A program made the translations under genes and the position numbers. The notes under the pieces are model-generated. The model saw only the letters and a program-made list of their open reading frames with translations. It made no database searches and was not told where the DNA came from. From Auanema rhodensis (taxonomy: Eukaryota > Nematoda > Chromadorea > Rhabditida > Rhabditidae), in assembly GCA_964057225.1 (NCBI GenBank), contig OZ059898.1:1240001-1304000 (forward strand): a DNA stretch of 64,000 nt, in the 5' to 3' direction. The first letter of the stretch is position 1; each line of letters opens with the position of its first letter. This document shows positions 1-10,530 of the stretch, one piece after another.

Positions 1-5
1 AAACT

Positions 6-27
6 GATATAAGTTCACACTTATATC
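6..27. other. Dyad A: 9-bp inverted repeat with 4-base loop
   Basis: In M1 the arm GATATAAGT (p6-14) is the exact reverse complement of ACTTATATC (p19-27), with loop TCAC, so either strand could form a short hairpin or cruciform. It recurs in essentially every monomer at 351-base spacing. The two common variants inside the stem, p7 A to G and p27 C to T, still allow a G-T pair with their partners; p22 T to C in M96 does not. Pairing is seen in the sequence; any function, such as binding by a centromere or heterochromatin protein, is inference. Confidence 0.8.
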
Positions 28-130
28 CTCGATTTTCACCCTGAAGAATTAATTTTTTCGTTGAATAACATTGTCCATCGTCTTTGCCTTGAAAAAAGGA
101 ATCTAAAAACATCTACTTTTTGCTAAATTA

Positions 131-170
131 TTTTGAAATTTTTCGAAAAAATTTTTGTCAAAATGTTTTT
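131..170. other. Phased A/T-tract segment, probably bent DNA
   Basis: Runs of T (p139-143), A (p146-151), T (p152-156) and T (p166-170) follow one another at roughly helical spacing, with a near-palindrome centred on the CG at p144-145: TTTTTCGAAAAA with AAA and TTT beyond a one-base offset. Such tracts are known to curve DNA and are common in satellites. The segment is present in every monomer. Changes seen are p144 C to T (for example M139, M144, M150, M158, M170), p150 A to C (for example M34, M46, M57, M64, M76, M143) and a C inserted in M130. Bending is inferred from the tracts and was not calculated. Confidence 0.6.
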
Positions 171-211
171 GGAAGCAATGTTGAGTGTACATGGAAACTC
201 AACATACACTA
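151..211. other. Low-variability core of the monomer (shown in M1)
   Basis: Reading all 182 copies I find only four kinds of change in this 61-base segment: p158 T to A (M170), p171 G to A (M155), p190 C to G (M131) and p195 A to T (M50, M80, M88, three related copies). The 150 bases to the left show more than 30 variant positions and the 140 bases to the right about 25. Dyad B lies inside this core and its stem is untouched, since the p190 and p195 changes both fall in the loop. Conserved and variable domains are known in other satellites and are often read as protein-binding constraint; here that is inference. The count was made by eye, so a few changes may have been missed. Confidence 0.7.
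178..205. other. Dyad B: 9-bp inverted repeat with 10-base loop
   Basis: Arm ATGTTGAGT (p178-186) is the exact reverse complement of ACTCAACAT (p197-205), separated by 10 bases. A second, overlapping pairing of AGTGTA (p184-189) with TACACT (p205-210) is possible, so two alternative hairpins compete. The stem is unchanged in every copy I read; the only changes nearby (p190 in M131, p195 in M50, M80 and M88) are in the loop. Function unknown. Confidence 0.8.
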
Positions 212-283
212 ATGCATCATTTTTCAAACGATCATAACTAATTTTTGTATTAAGCGTTTCTCAATGTGATATAGTGCATTCGA

Positions 284-342
284 TGCGGATTTTTAAGCTG
301 CGTCGATCTGTGTTATCAGATTTGCGCTAGCTTAAAAATGCA
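284..342. other. Dyad C: long imperfect inverted repeat
   Basis: ATTTTTAAGCT (p289-299) pairs perfectly over 11 bases with AGCTTAAAAAT (p329-339). Outside it TGC (p284-286) pairs with GCA (p340-342) across a two-base bulge. Inside it GCG (p300-302) pairs with CGC (p325-327), and ATCTG (p306-310) pairs with CAGAT (p317-321) around the loop TGTTAT. The outer GTGCATT (p274-280) also matches AATGCAC (p337-343) as an alternative base. The outer arms vary rarely (p291 G in three copies, p295 C in M15, p333 G in M172, p334 G in M16, M42 and M72). The tip varies often: p306 T, p308 A and p319 A each break a tip pair, so the tip is not maintained. Confidence 0.75.
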
Positions 343-3300
343 CCGAGATATAAACTGATATAAGTTCACACTTATATCCTCGATTTTCACCCTGAAGAAT
401 TAATTTTTTCGTTGAATAACATTGTCCATCGTCTTTGCCTTGAAAGAAGGAATCTAAAAACATCTACTTTTTGCTAAATTATTTTGAAATTTTTCGAAAA
501 AATTTTTGTCAAAATGTTTTTGGAAGCAATGTTGAGTGTACATGGAAACTCAACATACACTAATGCATCATTTTTCAAACGATCATAACTAATTTTTGTA
601 TTAAGCGTTTCTCAATGTGATATAGTGCATTCGATGCGGATTTTTAAGCTGCGTCGATCTGTGTTATCAGATTTGCGCTAGCTTAAAAATGCACCGAGAT
701 ATAAACTGATATAAGTTCACACTTATATCCTCGATTTTCACCCTGAAGAATTAATTTTTTCGTTGAATAACATTGTCCATCGTCTCTGCCTTGAAAAAAG
801 GAATCTAAAAACATCTACTTTTTGCTAAATTATTTTGAAATTTTTCGAAAAAATTTTTGTCAAAATGTTTTTGGAAGCAATGTTGAGTGTACATGGAAAC
901 TCAACATACACTAATGCATCATTTTTCAAACGATCATAACTAATTTTTGTATTAAACGTTTTTCAATGTAGTATAGTGCATTCGATGCGGATTTTTAAGC
1001 TGCGTCGATCTGTGTTATCAGATTTGCGCTAGCTTAAAAATGCACCGAGATATAAACTGATATAAGTTCACACTTATATCCTCGATTTTCACCCTGAAGA
1101 ATTAATTTTTTCGTCGAATAACATTGTCCATCGTCTTTGCCTTGAAAAAAGGAATCTAAAAACATCTACTTTTTGCTAAATTATCTTAAAATTTTTCGAA
1201 AAAATTTTTGTCAAAATGTTTTTGGAAGCAATGTTGAGTGTACATGGAAACTCAACATACACTAATGCATCATTTTTCAAACGATCATAACTAATTTCTG
1301 TATTAAGCGTTTCTCAATGTAGTATAGTGCATTCGATGCGGATTTTTAAGCTGCGTCGATCTGTGTTATCAGATTTGCGCTAGCTTAAAAATGCACCGAG
1401 ATATAAACTGATATAAGTTCACACTTATATCCTCGATTTTAACCCTGAAGAATTAATTTTTTCGTTGAATAACATTGTCCATCGTCTTTGCCTTGAAAGA
1501 AGGAATCTAAAAACATCTACTTTTTGCTAAATTATTTTGAAATTTTTCGAAAAAATTTTTGTCAAAATGTTTTTGGAAGCAATGTTGAGTGTACATGGAA
1601 ACTCAACATACACTAATGCATCATTTTTCAAACGATCATAACTAATTTTTGTATTAAGCGTTTCTCAATGTAGTATAGTGCATTCGATGCGGATTTTTAA
1701 GCTGCGTCGATCTGTGTTATCAGATTTGCGCTAGCTTAAAAATGCACCGAGATATCAACTGGTATAAGTTCACACTTATATCCTCGATTTTAACCCTGAA
1801 GAATTAATTTTTTCGTCGAATAACATTGTCCATCGTCTTTGCCTTGAAAAAAGGAATCTAAAAACATCTACTTTTTGCTAAATTATCTTAAAATTTTTCG
1901 AAAAAATTTTTGTCAAAATGTTTTTGGAAGCAATGTTGAGTGTACATGGAAACTCAACATACACTAATGCATCATTTTTCAAACGATCATAACTAATTTC
2001 TGTATTAAGCGTTTCTCAATGTAGTATAGTGCATTCGATGCGGATTTTTAAGCTGCGTCGATCTGTGTTATCAGATTTGCGCTAGCTTAAAAATGCACCG
2101 AGATATAAACTGATATAAGTTCACACTTATATCCTCGATTTTCACCCTGAAGAATTAATTTTTTCGTTGAATAACATTGTCCATCGTCTTTGCCTTGAAA
2201 AAAGGAATCTAAAAACATCTACTTTTTGCTAAATTATTTTGAAATTTTTCGAAAAAATTTTTGTCAAAATGTTTTTGGAAGCAATGTTGAGTGTACATGG
2301 AAACTCAACATACACTAATGCATCATTTTTCAAACGATCATAACTAATTTTTGTATTAAGCGTTTCTCAATGTAGTATAGTGCATTCGATGCGGATTTTT
2401 AAGCTGCGTCGTTCTGTGTTATCAGATTTGCGCTAGCTTAAAAATGCACCGAGATATCAACTGATATAAGTTCACACTTATATCCTCGATTTTCACCCTG
2501 AAGAATTAATTTTTTCGTTGAATAACATTGTCCATCGTCTTTGCCTTGAAGAAAGGAATCTAAACAATTCTACTTTTTGCTAAATTATTTTGAAATTTTT
2601 CGAAAAAATTTTTGTCAAAATGTTTTTGGAAGCAATGTTGAGTGTACATGGAAACTCAACATACACTAATGCATCATTTTTCAAACGATCATAACTAATT
2701 TTTGTATTAAGCGTTTCTCAATGTAGTATAGTGCATTCGATGCGGATTTTTAAGCTGCGTCGATCTGTGTTATCAGATTTGCGCTAGCTTAAAAATGCAC
2801 CGAGATATAAACTGATATAAGTTCACACTTATATCCTCGATTTTCACCCTGAAGAATTAATTTTTTCGTTGAATAACATTGTCCATCGTCTTTGCCTTGA
2901 AAAAAGGAATCTAAAAACATCTACTTTTTGCTAAATTATTCTGAAATTTTTCGAAAAAATTTTTGTCAAAATGTTTTTGGAAGCAATGTTGAGTGTACAT
3001 GGAAACTCAACATACACTAATGCATCATTTTTCAAACGATCATAACTTATTTTTGTATTAAGCGTTTCTCAATGTGATATAGTGCATTCGATGCGGATTT
3101 TTAAGCTGCGTCGATCTGTGTTATCAGATTTGCGCTAGCTTAAAAATGCACCGAGATATAAACTGATATAAGTTCACACTTATATCCTCGATTTTCACCC
3201 TGAAGAATTAATTTTTTCGTTGAATAACATTGTCCATCGTCTTTGCCTTGAAAGAAGGAATCTAAAAACATCTACTTTTTGCTAAATTATTTTGAAATTT

Positions 3301-5265
3301 TTCGAAAAAATTTTTGTCAAAATGTTTTTGGAAGCAATGTTGAGTGTACATGGAAACTCAACATACACTAATGCATCATTTTTCAAACGATCATAACTAA
3401 TTTTTGTATTAAGCGTTTCTCAATGTGATATAGTGCATTCGATGCGGATTTTTAAGCTGCGTCGATCTGTGTTATCAGATTTGCGCTAGCTTAAAAATGC
3501 ACCGAGATATCAACTGATATAAGTTCACACTTATATCCTCGATTTTCACCCTGAAGAATTAATTTTTTCGTTGAATAACATTGTCCATCGTCTCTGCCTT
3601 GAAAAAAGGAATCTAAAAACATCTACTTTTTGCTAAATTATTTTGAAATTTTTCGAAAAAATTTTTGTCAAAATGTTTTTGGAAGCAATGTTGAGTGTAC
3701 ATGGAAACTCAACATACACTAATGCATCATTTTTCAAACGATCATAACTAATTTTTGTATTAAACGTTTTTCAATGTAGTATAGTGCATTCGATGCGGAT
3801 TTTTAAGCTGCGTCGATCTGTGTTATCAGATTTGCGCTAGCTTAAAAATGCACCGAGATATAAACTGATATAAGTTCACACTTATATCCTCGATTTTCAC
3901 CCTGAAGAATTAATTTTTTCGTTGAATAACATTGTCCATCGTCTTTGCCTTGAAAAAAGGAATCTAAAAACATCTACTTTTTGCTAAATTATTTTGAAAT
4001 TTTTCGAAAAAATTTTTGTCAAAATGTTTTTGGAAGCAATGTTGAGTGTACATGGAAACTCAACATACACTAATGCATCATTTTTCAAACGATCATAACT
4101 AATTTTTGTATTAAGCGTTTCTCAATGTAGTATAGTGCATTCGATGCGGATTTTTAAGCTGCGTCGATCTGTGTTATCAGATTTGCGCTAGCTTAAAAAT
4201 GCACCGAGATATAAACTGATATAAGTTCACACTTATATCCTCGATTTTCACCCTGAAGAATTAATTTTTTCGTTGAATAACATTGTCCATCGTCTTTGCC
4301 TTGAAAAAAGGAATCTAAAAACATCTACTTTTTGCTAAATTATTTTGAAATTTTTCGAAAAAATTTTTGTCAAAATGTTTTTGGAAGCAATGTTGAGTGT
4401 ACATGGAAACTCAACATACACTAATGCATCATTTTTCAAACGATCATAACTAATTTTTGTATTAAGCGTTTCTCAATGTGATATAGTGCATTCGATGCGG
4501 ATTTTTAAGCTGCGTCGATCTGTGTTATCAGATTTGCGCTAGCTTAAAAATGCACCGAGATATAAACTGATATAAGTTCACACTTATATCCTCGATTTTC
4601 ACCCTGAAGAATTAATTTTTTCGTTGAATAACATTGTCCATCGTCTTTGCCTTGAAAAAAGGAATCTAAAAACATCTACTTTTTGCTAAATTATTTTGAA
4701 ATTTTTCGAAAAAATTTTTGTCAAAATGTTTTTGGAAGCAATGTTGAGTGTACATGGAAACTCAACATACACTAATGCATCATTTTTCAAACGATCATAA
4801 CTAATTTTTGTATTAAGCGTTTCTCAATGTGATATAGTGCATTCGATGCGGATTTTTAAGCTGCGTCGATCTGTGTTATCAGATTTGCGCTAGCTTAAAA
4901 ATGCACCGAGATATAAACTGATATAAGTTCACACTTATATCCTCGATTTTCACCCTGAAGAATTAATTTTTTCGTTGAATAACATTGTCCATCGTCTTTG
5001 CCTTGAAAGAAGGAATCTAAAAACATCTACTTTTTGCTAAATTATTTTGAAATTTTTCGAAAAAATTTTTGTCAAAATGTTTTTGGAAGCAATGTTGAGT
5101 GTACATGGAAACTCAACATACACTAATGCATCATTTTTCAAACGATCATAACTAATTTTTGTATTAAGCGTTTCTCAATGTGATATAGTGCATTCGATGC
5201 GGATTTTTCAGCTGCGTCGATCTGTGTTATCAGATTTGCGCTAGCTTAAAAATGCACCGAGATAT

Positions 5266-5616
5266 AAACTGATATAAGTTCACACTTATATCCTCGATTT
5301 TCACCCTGAAGAATTAATTTTTTCGTTGAATAACATTGTCCATCGTCTCTGCCTTGAAAAAAGGAATCTAAAAACATCTACTTTTTGCTAAATTATTTTG
5401 AAATTTTTCGAAAAAATTTTTGTCAAAATGTTTTTGGAAGCAATGTTGAGTGTACATGGAAACTCAACATACACTAATGCATCATTTTTCAAACGATCAT
5501 AACTAATTTTTGTATTAAGCGTTTCTCAATGTAGTATAGTGCATTCGATGCGGATTTTTAAGCTGCGTCGATCTGTGTTATCAGATTTGCGCTAGCTTGA
5601 AAATGCACCGAGATAT
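5266..5616. repeat. Chimeric monomer M16
   Basis: The left half has p84 C (5349), the mark of the M41 and M71 type. The right half has p254 G, p260 C, AG at p268-269 and p334 G (5599), the marks of the next type (M42, M72). In the related segments these are two successive monomers, so here they are fused and exactly one monomer is missing. This is what an in-register unequal crossover between p85 and p254 would leave. Confidence 0.75.
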
Positions 5617-8600
5617 AAACTGATATAAGTTCACACTTATATTCTCGATTTTCACCCTGAAGAATTAATTTTTTCGTTGAATAACATTGTCCATCGTCTT
5701 TGCCTTGAAAAAAGGAATCTAAAAACATCTACTTTTTGCTAAATTATTTTGAAATTTTTCGAAAAAATTTTTGTCAAAATGTTTTTGGAAGCAATGTTGA
5801 GTGTACATGGAAACTCAACATACACTAATGCATCATTTTTCAAACGATCATAACTAATTTTTGTATTAAGCGTTTCTCAATGTGGTATAGTGCATTCGAT
5901 GCGGATTTTTAAGCTGCGTCGATCTGTGTTATCAGATTTGCGCTAGCTTAAAAATGCACCGAGATATAAACTGATATAAGTTCACACTTATATCCTCGAT
6001 TTTCACCCTGAAGAATTAATTTTTTCGTTGAATAACATTGTCCATCGTCTTTGCCTTGAAAAAAGGAATCTAAAAACATCTACTTTTTGCTAAATTATCT
6101 TGAAATTTTTCGAAAAAATTTTTGTCAAAATGTTTTTGGAAGCAATGTTGAGTGTACATGGAAACTCAACATACACTAATGCATCATTTTTCAAACGATC
6201 ATAACTAATTTTTGTATTAAGCGTTTCTCAATGTGGTATAGTGCATTCGATGCGGATTTTTAAGCTGCGTCGATCTGTGTTATCAGATTTGCGCTAGCTT
6301 AAAAATGCACCGAGATATAAACTGATATAAGTTCACACTTATATTCTCGATTTTCACCCTGAAGAATTAATTTTTTCGTTGAATAACATTGTCCATCGTC
6401 TTTGCCTTGAGAAAAGGAATCTAAAAACATCTACTTTTTGCTAAATTATTTTGAAATTTTTCGAAAAAATTTTTGTCAAAATGTTTTTGGAAGCAATGTT
6501 GAGTGTACATGGAAACTCAACATACACTAATGCATCATTTTTCAAACGATCATAACTAATTTTTGTATTAAGCGTTTCTCAATGTGGTATAGTGCATTCG
6601 ATGCGGATTTTTAAGCTGCGTCGATCTGTGTTATCAGATTTGCGCTAGCTTAAAAATGCACCGAGATATCAACTGATATAAGTTCACACTTATATCCTCG
6701 ATTTTCACCCTGAAGAATTAATTTTTTCGTTGAATAACATTGTCCATCGTCTTTGCCTTGAAAAAAGGAATCTAAAAACATCTACTTTTTGCTAAATTAT
6801 TTTGAAATTTTTCGAAAAAATTTTTGTCAAAATGTTTTTGGAAGCAATGTTGAGTGTACATGGAAACTCAACATACACTAATGCATTATTTTTCAAACGA
6901 TCATAACTAATTTTTGTATTAAGCGTTTCTCAATGTAGTATAGTGCATTCGATGCGGATTTTTAAGCTGCGTCGATCTGTGTTATCAGATTTGCGCTAGC
7001 TTAAAAATGCACCGAGATATCAACTGATATAAGTTCACACTTATATCCTCGATTTTCACCCTGAAGAATTAATTTTTTCGTTGAATAACATTGTCCATCG
7101 TCTTTGCCTTGAAAAAAGGAATCTAAAAACATCTACTTTTTGCTAAATTATTTTGAAATTTTTCGAAAAAATTTTTGTCAAAATGTTTTTGGAAGCAATG
7201 TTGAGTGTACATGGAAACTCAACATACACTAATGCATCATTTTTCAAACGATCATAACTAATTTTTGTATTAAGCGTTTCTCAATGTAGTATAGTGCATT
7301 CGATGCGGATTTTTAAGCTGCGTCGATCTGTGTTATCAGATTTGCGCTAGCTTAAAAATGCACCGAGATATCAACTGGTATAAGTTCACACTTATATCCT
7401 CGATTTTCACCCTGAAGAATTAATTTTTTCGTTGAATAACATTGTCCATCGTCTTTGCCTTGAAAAAAGGAATCTAAAAACATCTACTTTTTGCTAAATT
7501 ATTTTGAAATTTTTCGAAAAAATTTTTGTCAAAATGTTTTTGGAAGCAATGTTGAGTGTACATGGAAACTCAACATACACTAATGCATCATTTTTCAAAC
7601 GATCATAACTAATTTTTGTATTAAGCGTTTCTCAATGTAGTATAGTGCATTCGATGCGGATTTTTAAGCTGCGTCGATCTGTGTTATCAGATTTGCGCTA
7701 GCTTAAAAATGCACCGAGATATCAACTGATATAAGTTCACACTTATATCCTCGATTTTCACCCTGAAGAATTAATTTTTTCGTTGAATAACATTGTCCAT
7801 CGTCTTTGCCTTGAAAAAAGGAATCTAAAAACATCTACTTTTTGCTAAATTATTTTGAAATTTTTCGAAAAAATTTTTGTCAAAATGTTTTTGGAAGCAA
7901 TGTTGAGTGTACATGGAAACTCAACATACACTAATGCATCATTTTTCAAACGATCATAACTAATTTTTGTATTAAGCGTTTCTCAATGTAGTATAGTGCA
8001 TTCGATGCGGATTTTTAAGCTGCGTCGATCTGTGTTTTCAGATTTGCGCTAGCTTAAAAATGCACCGAGATATCAACTGATATAAGTTCACACTTATATC
8101 CTCGATTTTCACCCTGAAGAATTAATTTTTTCGTTGAATAACATTGTCCATCGTCTTTGCCTTGAAAAAAGGAATCTAAAAACATCTACTTTTTGCTAAA
8201 TTATTTTGAAATTTTTCGAAAAAATTTTTGTCAAAATGTTTTTGGAAGCAATGTTGAGTGTACATGGAAACTCAACATACACTAATGCATCATTTTTCAA
8301 ACGATCATAACTAATTTTTGTATTAAGCGTTTCTCAATGTAGTCTAGTGCATTCAATGCGGATTTTTAAGCTGCGTCGATCTGTGTTATCAGATTTGCGC
8401 TAGCTTAAAAATGCACCGAGATATCAACTGATATAAGTTCACACTTATATCCTCGATTTTCACCCTGAAGAATTAATTTTTTCGTTGAATAACATTGTCC
8501 ATCGTCTTTGCCTTGAAAAAAGGAATCTAAAAACATCTACTTTTTGCTAAATTATTTTGAAATTTTTCGAAAAAATTTTTGTCAAAATGTTTTTGGAAGC

Positions 8601-8775
8601 AATGTTGAGTGTACATGGAAACTCAACATACACTAATGCATCATTTTTCAAACGATCATAACTAATTTTTGTATTAAGCGTTTCTCAATGTAGTATAGTG
8701 CATTCGATGCGGATTTTTAAGCTGCGTCGATCTGTGTTATCAGATTTGCGCTAGCTTAAAAATGCACCGAGATAT

Positions 8776-10530
8776 CAACTGGTATAAGTTCACACTTATA
8801 TCCTCGATTTTAACCCTGAAGAATTAATTTTTTCGTCGAATAACATTGTCCATCGTCTTTGCCTTGAAAAAAGGAATCTAAAAACATCTACTTTTTGCTA
8901 AATTATCTTGAAATTTTTCGAAAAAATTTTTGTCAAAATGTTTTTGGAAGCAATGTTGAGTGTACATGGAAACTCAACATACACTAATGCATCATTTTTC
9001 AAACGATCATAACTAATTTCTGTATTAAGCGTTTCTCAATGTAGTATAGTGCATTCGATGCGGATTTTTAAGCTGCGTCGATCTGTGTTATCAGATTTGC
9101 GCTAGCTTAAAAATGCACCGAGATATCAACTGATATAAGTTCACACTTATATCCTCGATTTTCACCCTGAAGAATTAATTTTTTAGTTGAATAACATTGT
9201 CCATCGTCTTTGCCTTGAAAAAAGGAATCTAAAAACATCTACTTTTTGCTAAATTATTTTGAAATTTTTCGAAAAAATTTTTGTCAAAATGTTTTTGGAA
9301 GCAATGTTGAGTGTACATGGAAACTCAACATACACTAATGCATCATTTTTCAAACGATCATAACTAATTTTTGTATTAAGCGTTTCTCAATGTAGTATAG
9401 TGCATTCGATGCGGATTTTTAAGCTGCGTCGATCTGTGTTATCAGATTTGCGCTAGCTTAAAAATGCACCGAGATATCAACTGGTATAAGTTCACACTTA
9501 TATCCTCGATTTTAACCCTGAAGAATTAATTTTTTCGTCGAATAACATTGTCCATCGTCTTTGCCTTGAAAAAAGGAATCTAAAAACATCTACTTTTTGC
9601 TAAATTATCTTAAAATTTTTCGAAAAAATTTTTGTCAAAATGTTTTTGGAAGCAATGTTGAGTGTACATGGAAACTCAACATACACTAATGCATCATTTT
9701 TCAAACGATCATAACTAATTTTTGTATTAAGCGTTTCTCAATGTGGTATAGTGCATTCGATGCGGATTTTTAAGCTGCGTCGATCTGTGTTATCAGATTT
9801 GCGCTAGCTTAAAAATGCACCGAGATATAAACTGATATAAGTTCACACTTATATCCTCGATTTTCACCCTGAAGAATTAATTTTTTCGTTGAATAACATT
9901 GTCCATCGTCTTTGCCTTGAAAAAAGGAATCTAAAAACATCTACTTTTTGCTAAATTATCTTGAAATTTTTCGAAAAAATTTTTGTCAAAATGTTTTTGG
10001 AAGCAATGTTGAGTGTACATGGAAACTCAACATACACTAATGCATCATTTTTCAAACGATCATAACTAATTTTTGTATTAAGCGTTTCTCAATGTGGTAT
10101 AGTGCATTCGATGCGGATTTTTAAGCTGCGTCGATCTGTGTTATCAGATTTGCGCTAGCTTAAAAATGCACCGAGATATCAACTGGTATAAGTTCACACT
10201 TATATCCTCGATTTTAACCCTGAAGAATTAATTTTTTCGTCGAATAACATTGTCCATCGTCTTTGCCTTGAAAAAAGGAATCTAAAAACATCTACTTTTT
10301 GCTAAATTATCTTAAAATTTTTCGAAAAAATTTTTGTCAAAATGTTTTTGGAAGCAATGTTGAGTGTACATGGAAACTCAACATACACTAATGCATCATT
10401 TTTCAAACGATCATAACTAATTTCTGTATTAAGCGTTTCTCAATGTAGTATAGTGCATTCGATGCGGATTTTTAAGCTGCGTCGATCTGTGTTATCAGAT
10501 TTGCGCTAGCTTAAAAATGCACCGAGATAT
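8776..10530. repeat. p7G/p37A/p62C/p132C monomer cluster, M26-M30
   Basis: M26, M28 and M30 share p1 C, p7 G, p37 A, p62 C and p132 C, two of them with p135 A and two with p245 C; M29 has only p132 C with GG; M27 between them is of the ordinary type with a private A near p59. M6 (1756-2106) and the right part of M4 belong to the same family. It is the most diverged monomer type in the left half, and a related type without p37 A and p245 C recurs at 43-46 kb. Confidence 0.8.

Larger units (their letters stand above)
1..351. repeat. Reference satellite monomer (M1)
   Basis: First complete copy, used as the coordinate reference (p1-p351); the start point is arbitrary because the repeat is circularly permutable. 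In order it holds dyad A (p6-27), a moderately variable stretch (p28-130), an A/T-tract region (p131-170), an almost invariant core (p151-211) containing dyad B (p178-205), a second variable stretch (p212-283) and dyad C (p284-342). It carries 109 G or C bases (31%) and about 12 CpG sites. Frequent variants elsewhere in the array are p1 A/C, p7 A/G, p27 C/T, p37 C/A, p62 T/C, p82 C/T, p84 T/C, p86 G/A, p91-95 A/G changes, p110-111 CA/AT, p132 T/C, p254 G/A with p260 C/T, p268-269 GA/AG/GG, p288 G/A, p306 A/T and p308 C/A. M1 is of the p268-269 GA type. Confidence 0.95.
1..10530. repeat. Left mosaic block, M1-M30
   Basis: Thirty monomers of mixed types without one clean period. M7-M9 carry the ordered set p306 T, then p94 G with p108 C and p110-111 AT, then p133 C, which returns at M31-M33, M54-M56 and M61-M63. 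M11-M15 (p84 C with p254 A and p260 T; AG; GA; GA; p95 G with GA) match M36-M40 and M66-M70. M17-M19 (p27 T with GG; p132 C with GG; p27 T and p93 G with GG) match M43-M45 and M73-M75. The block therefore looks like an older or rearranged relative of the duplicated segment to its right. M20-M25 are a plain run of p1 C, p268-269 AG monomers. Confidence 0.75.

Noticed and set aside
1-40. Hammerhead ribozyme, as encoded by some invertebrate satellites
   Set aside because: CTGAT followed by the dyad A stem recalls the core strand and stem II, but the CUGAUGA is incomplete and no GAAA follows the stem.
57-73. CENP-B box
   Set aside because: TTTCGTTG matches the start of the mammalian box but the required CGGG half is absent (AACATT follows), and p62 C in several copies breaks even the matching half.
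289-339. Bacterial-type intrinsic terminator
   Set aside because: Dyad C has an AT-rich stem, recurs 182 times with no gene upstream, and the sequence is eukaryotic in character.
1-351. Known insect or vertebrate satellites (Drosophila 359-bp, Tribolium 360-bp, alpha satellite)
   Set aside because: Length is near the first two but I see no convincing sequence match from memory; a library search would decide. The family is left unnamed.
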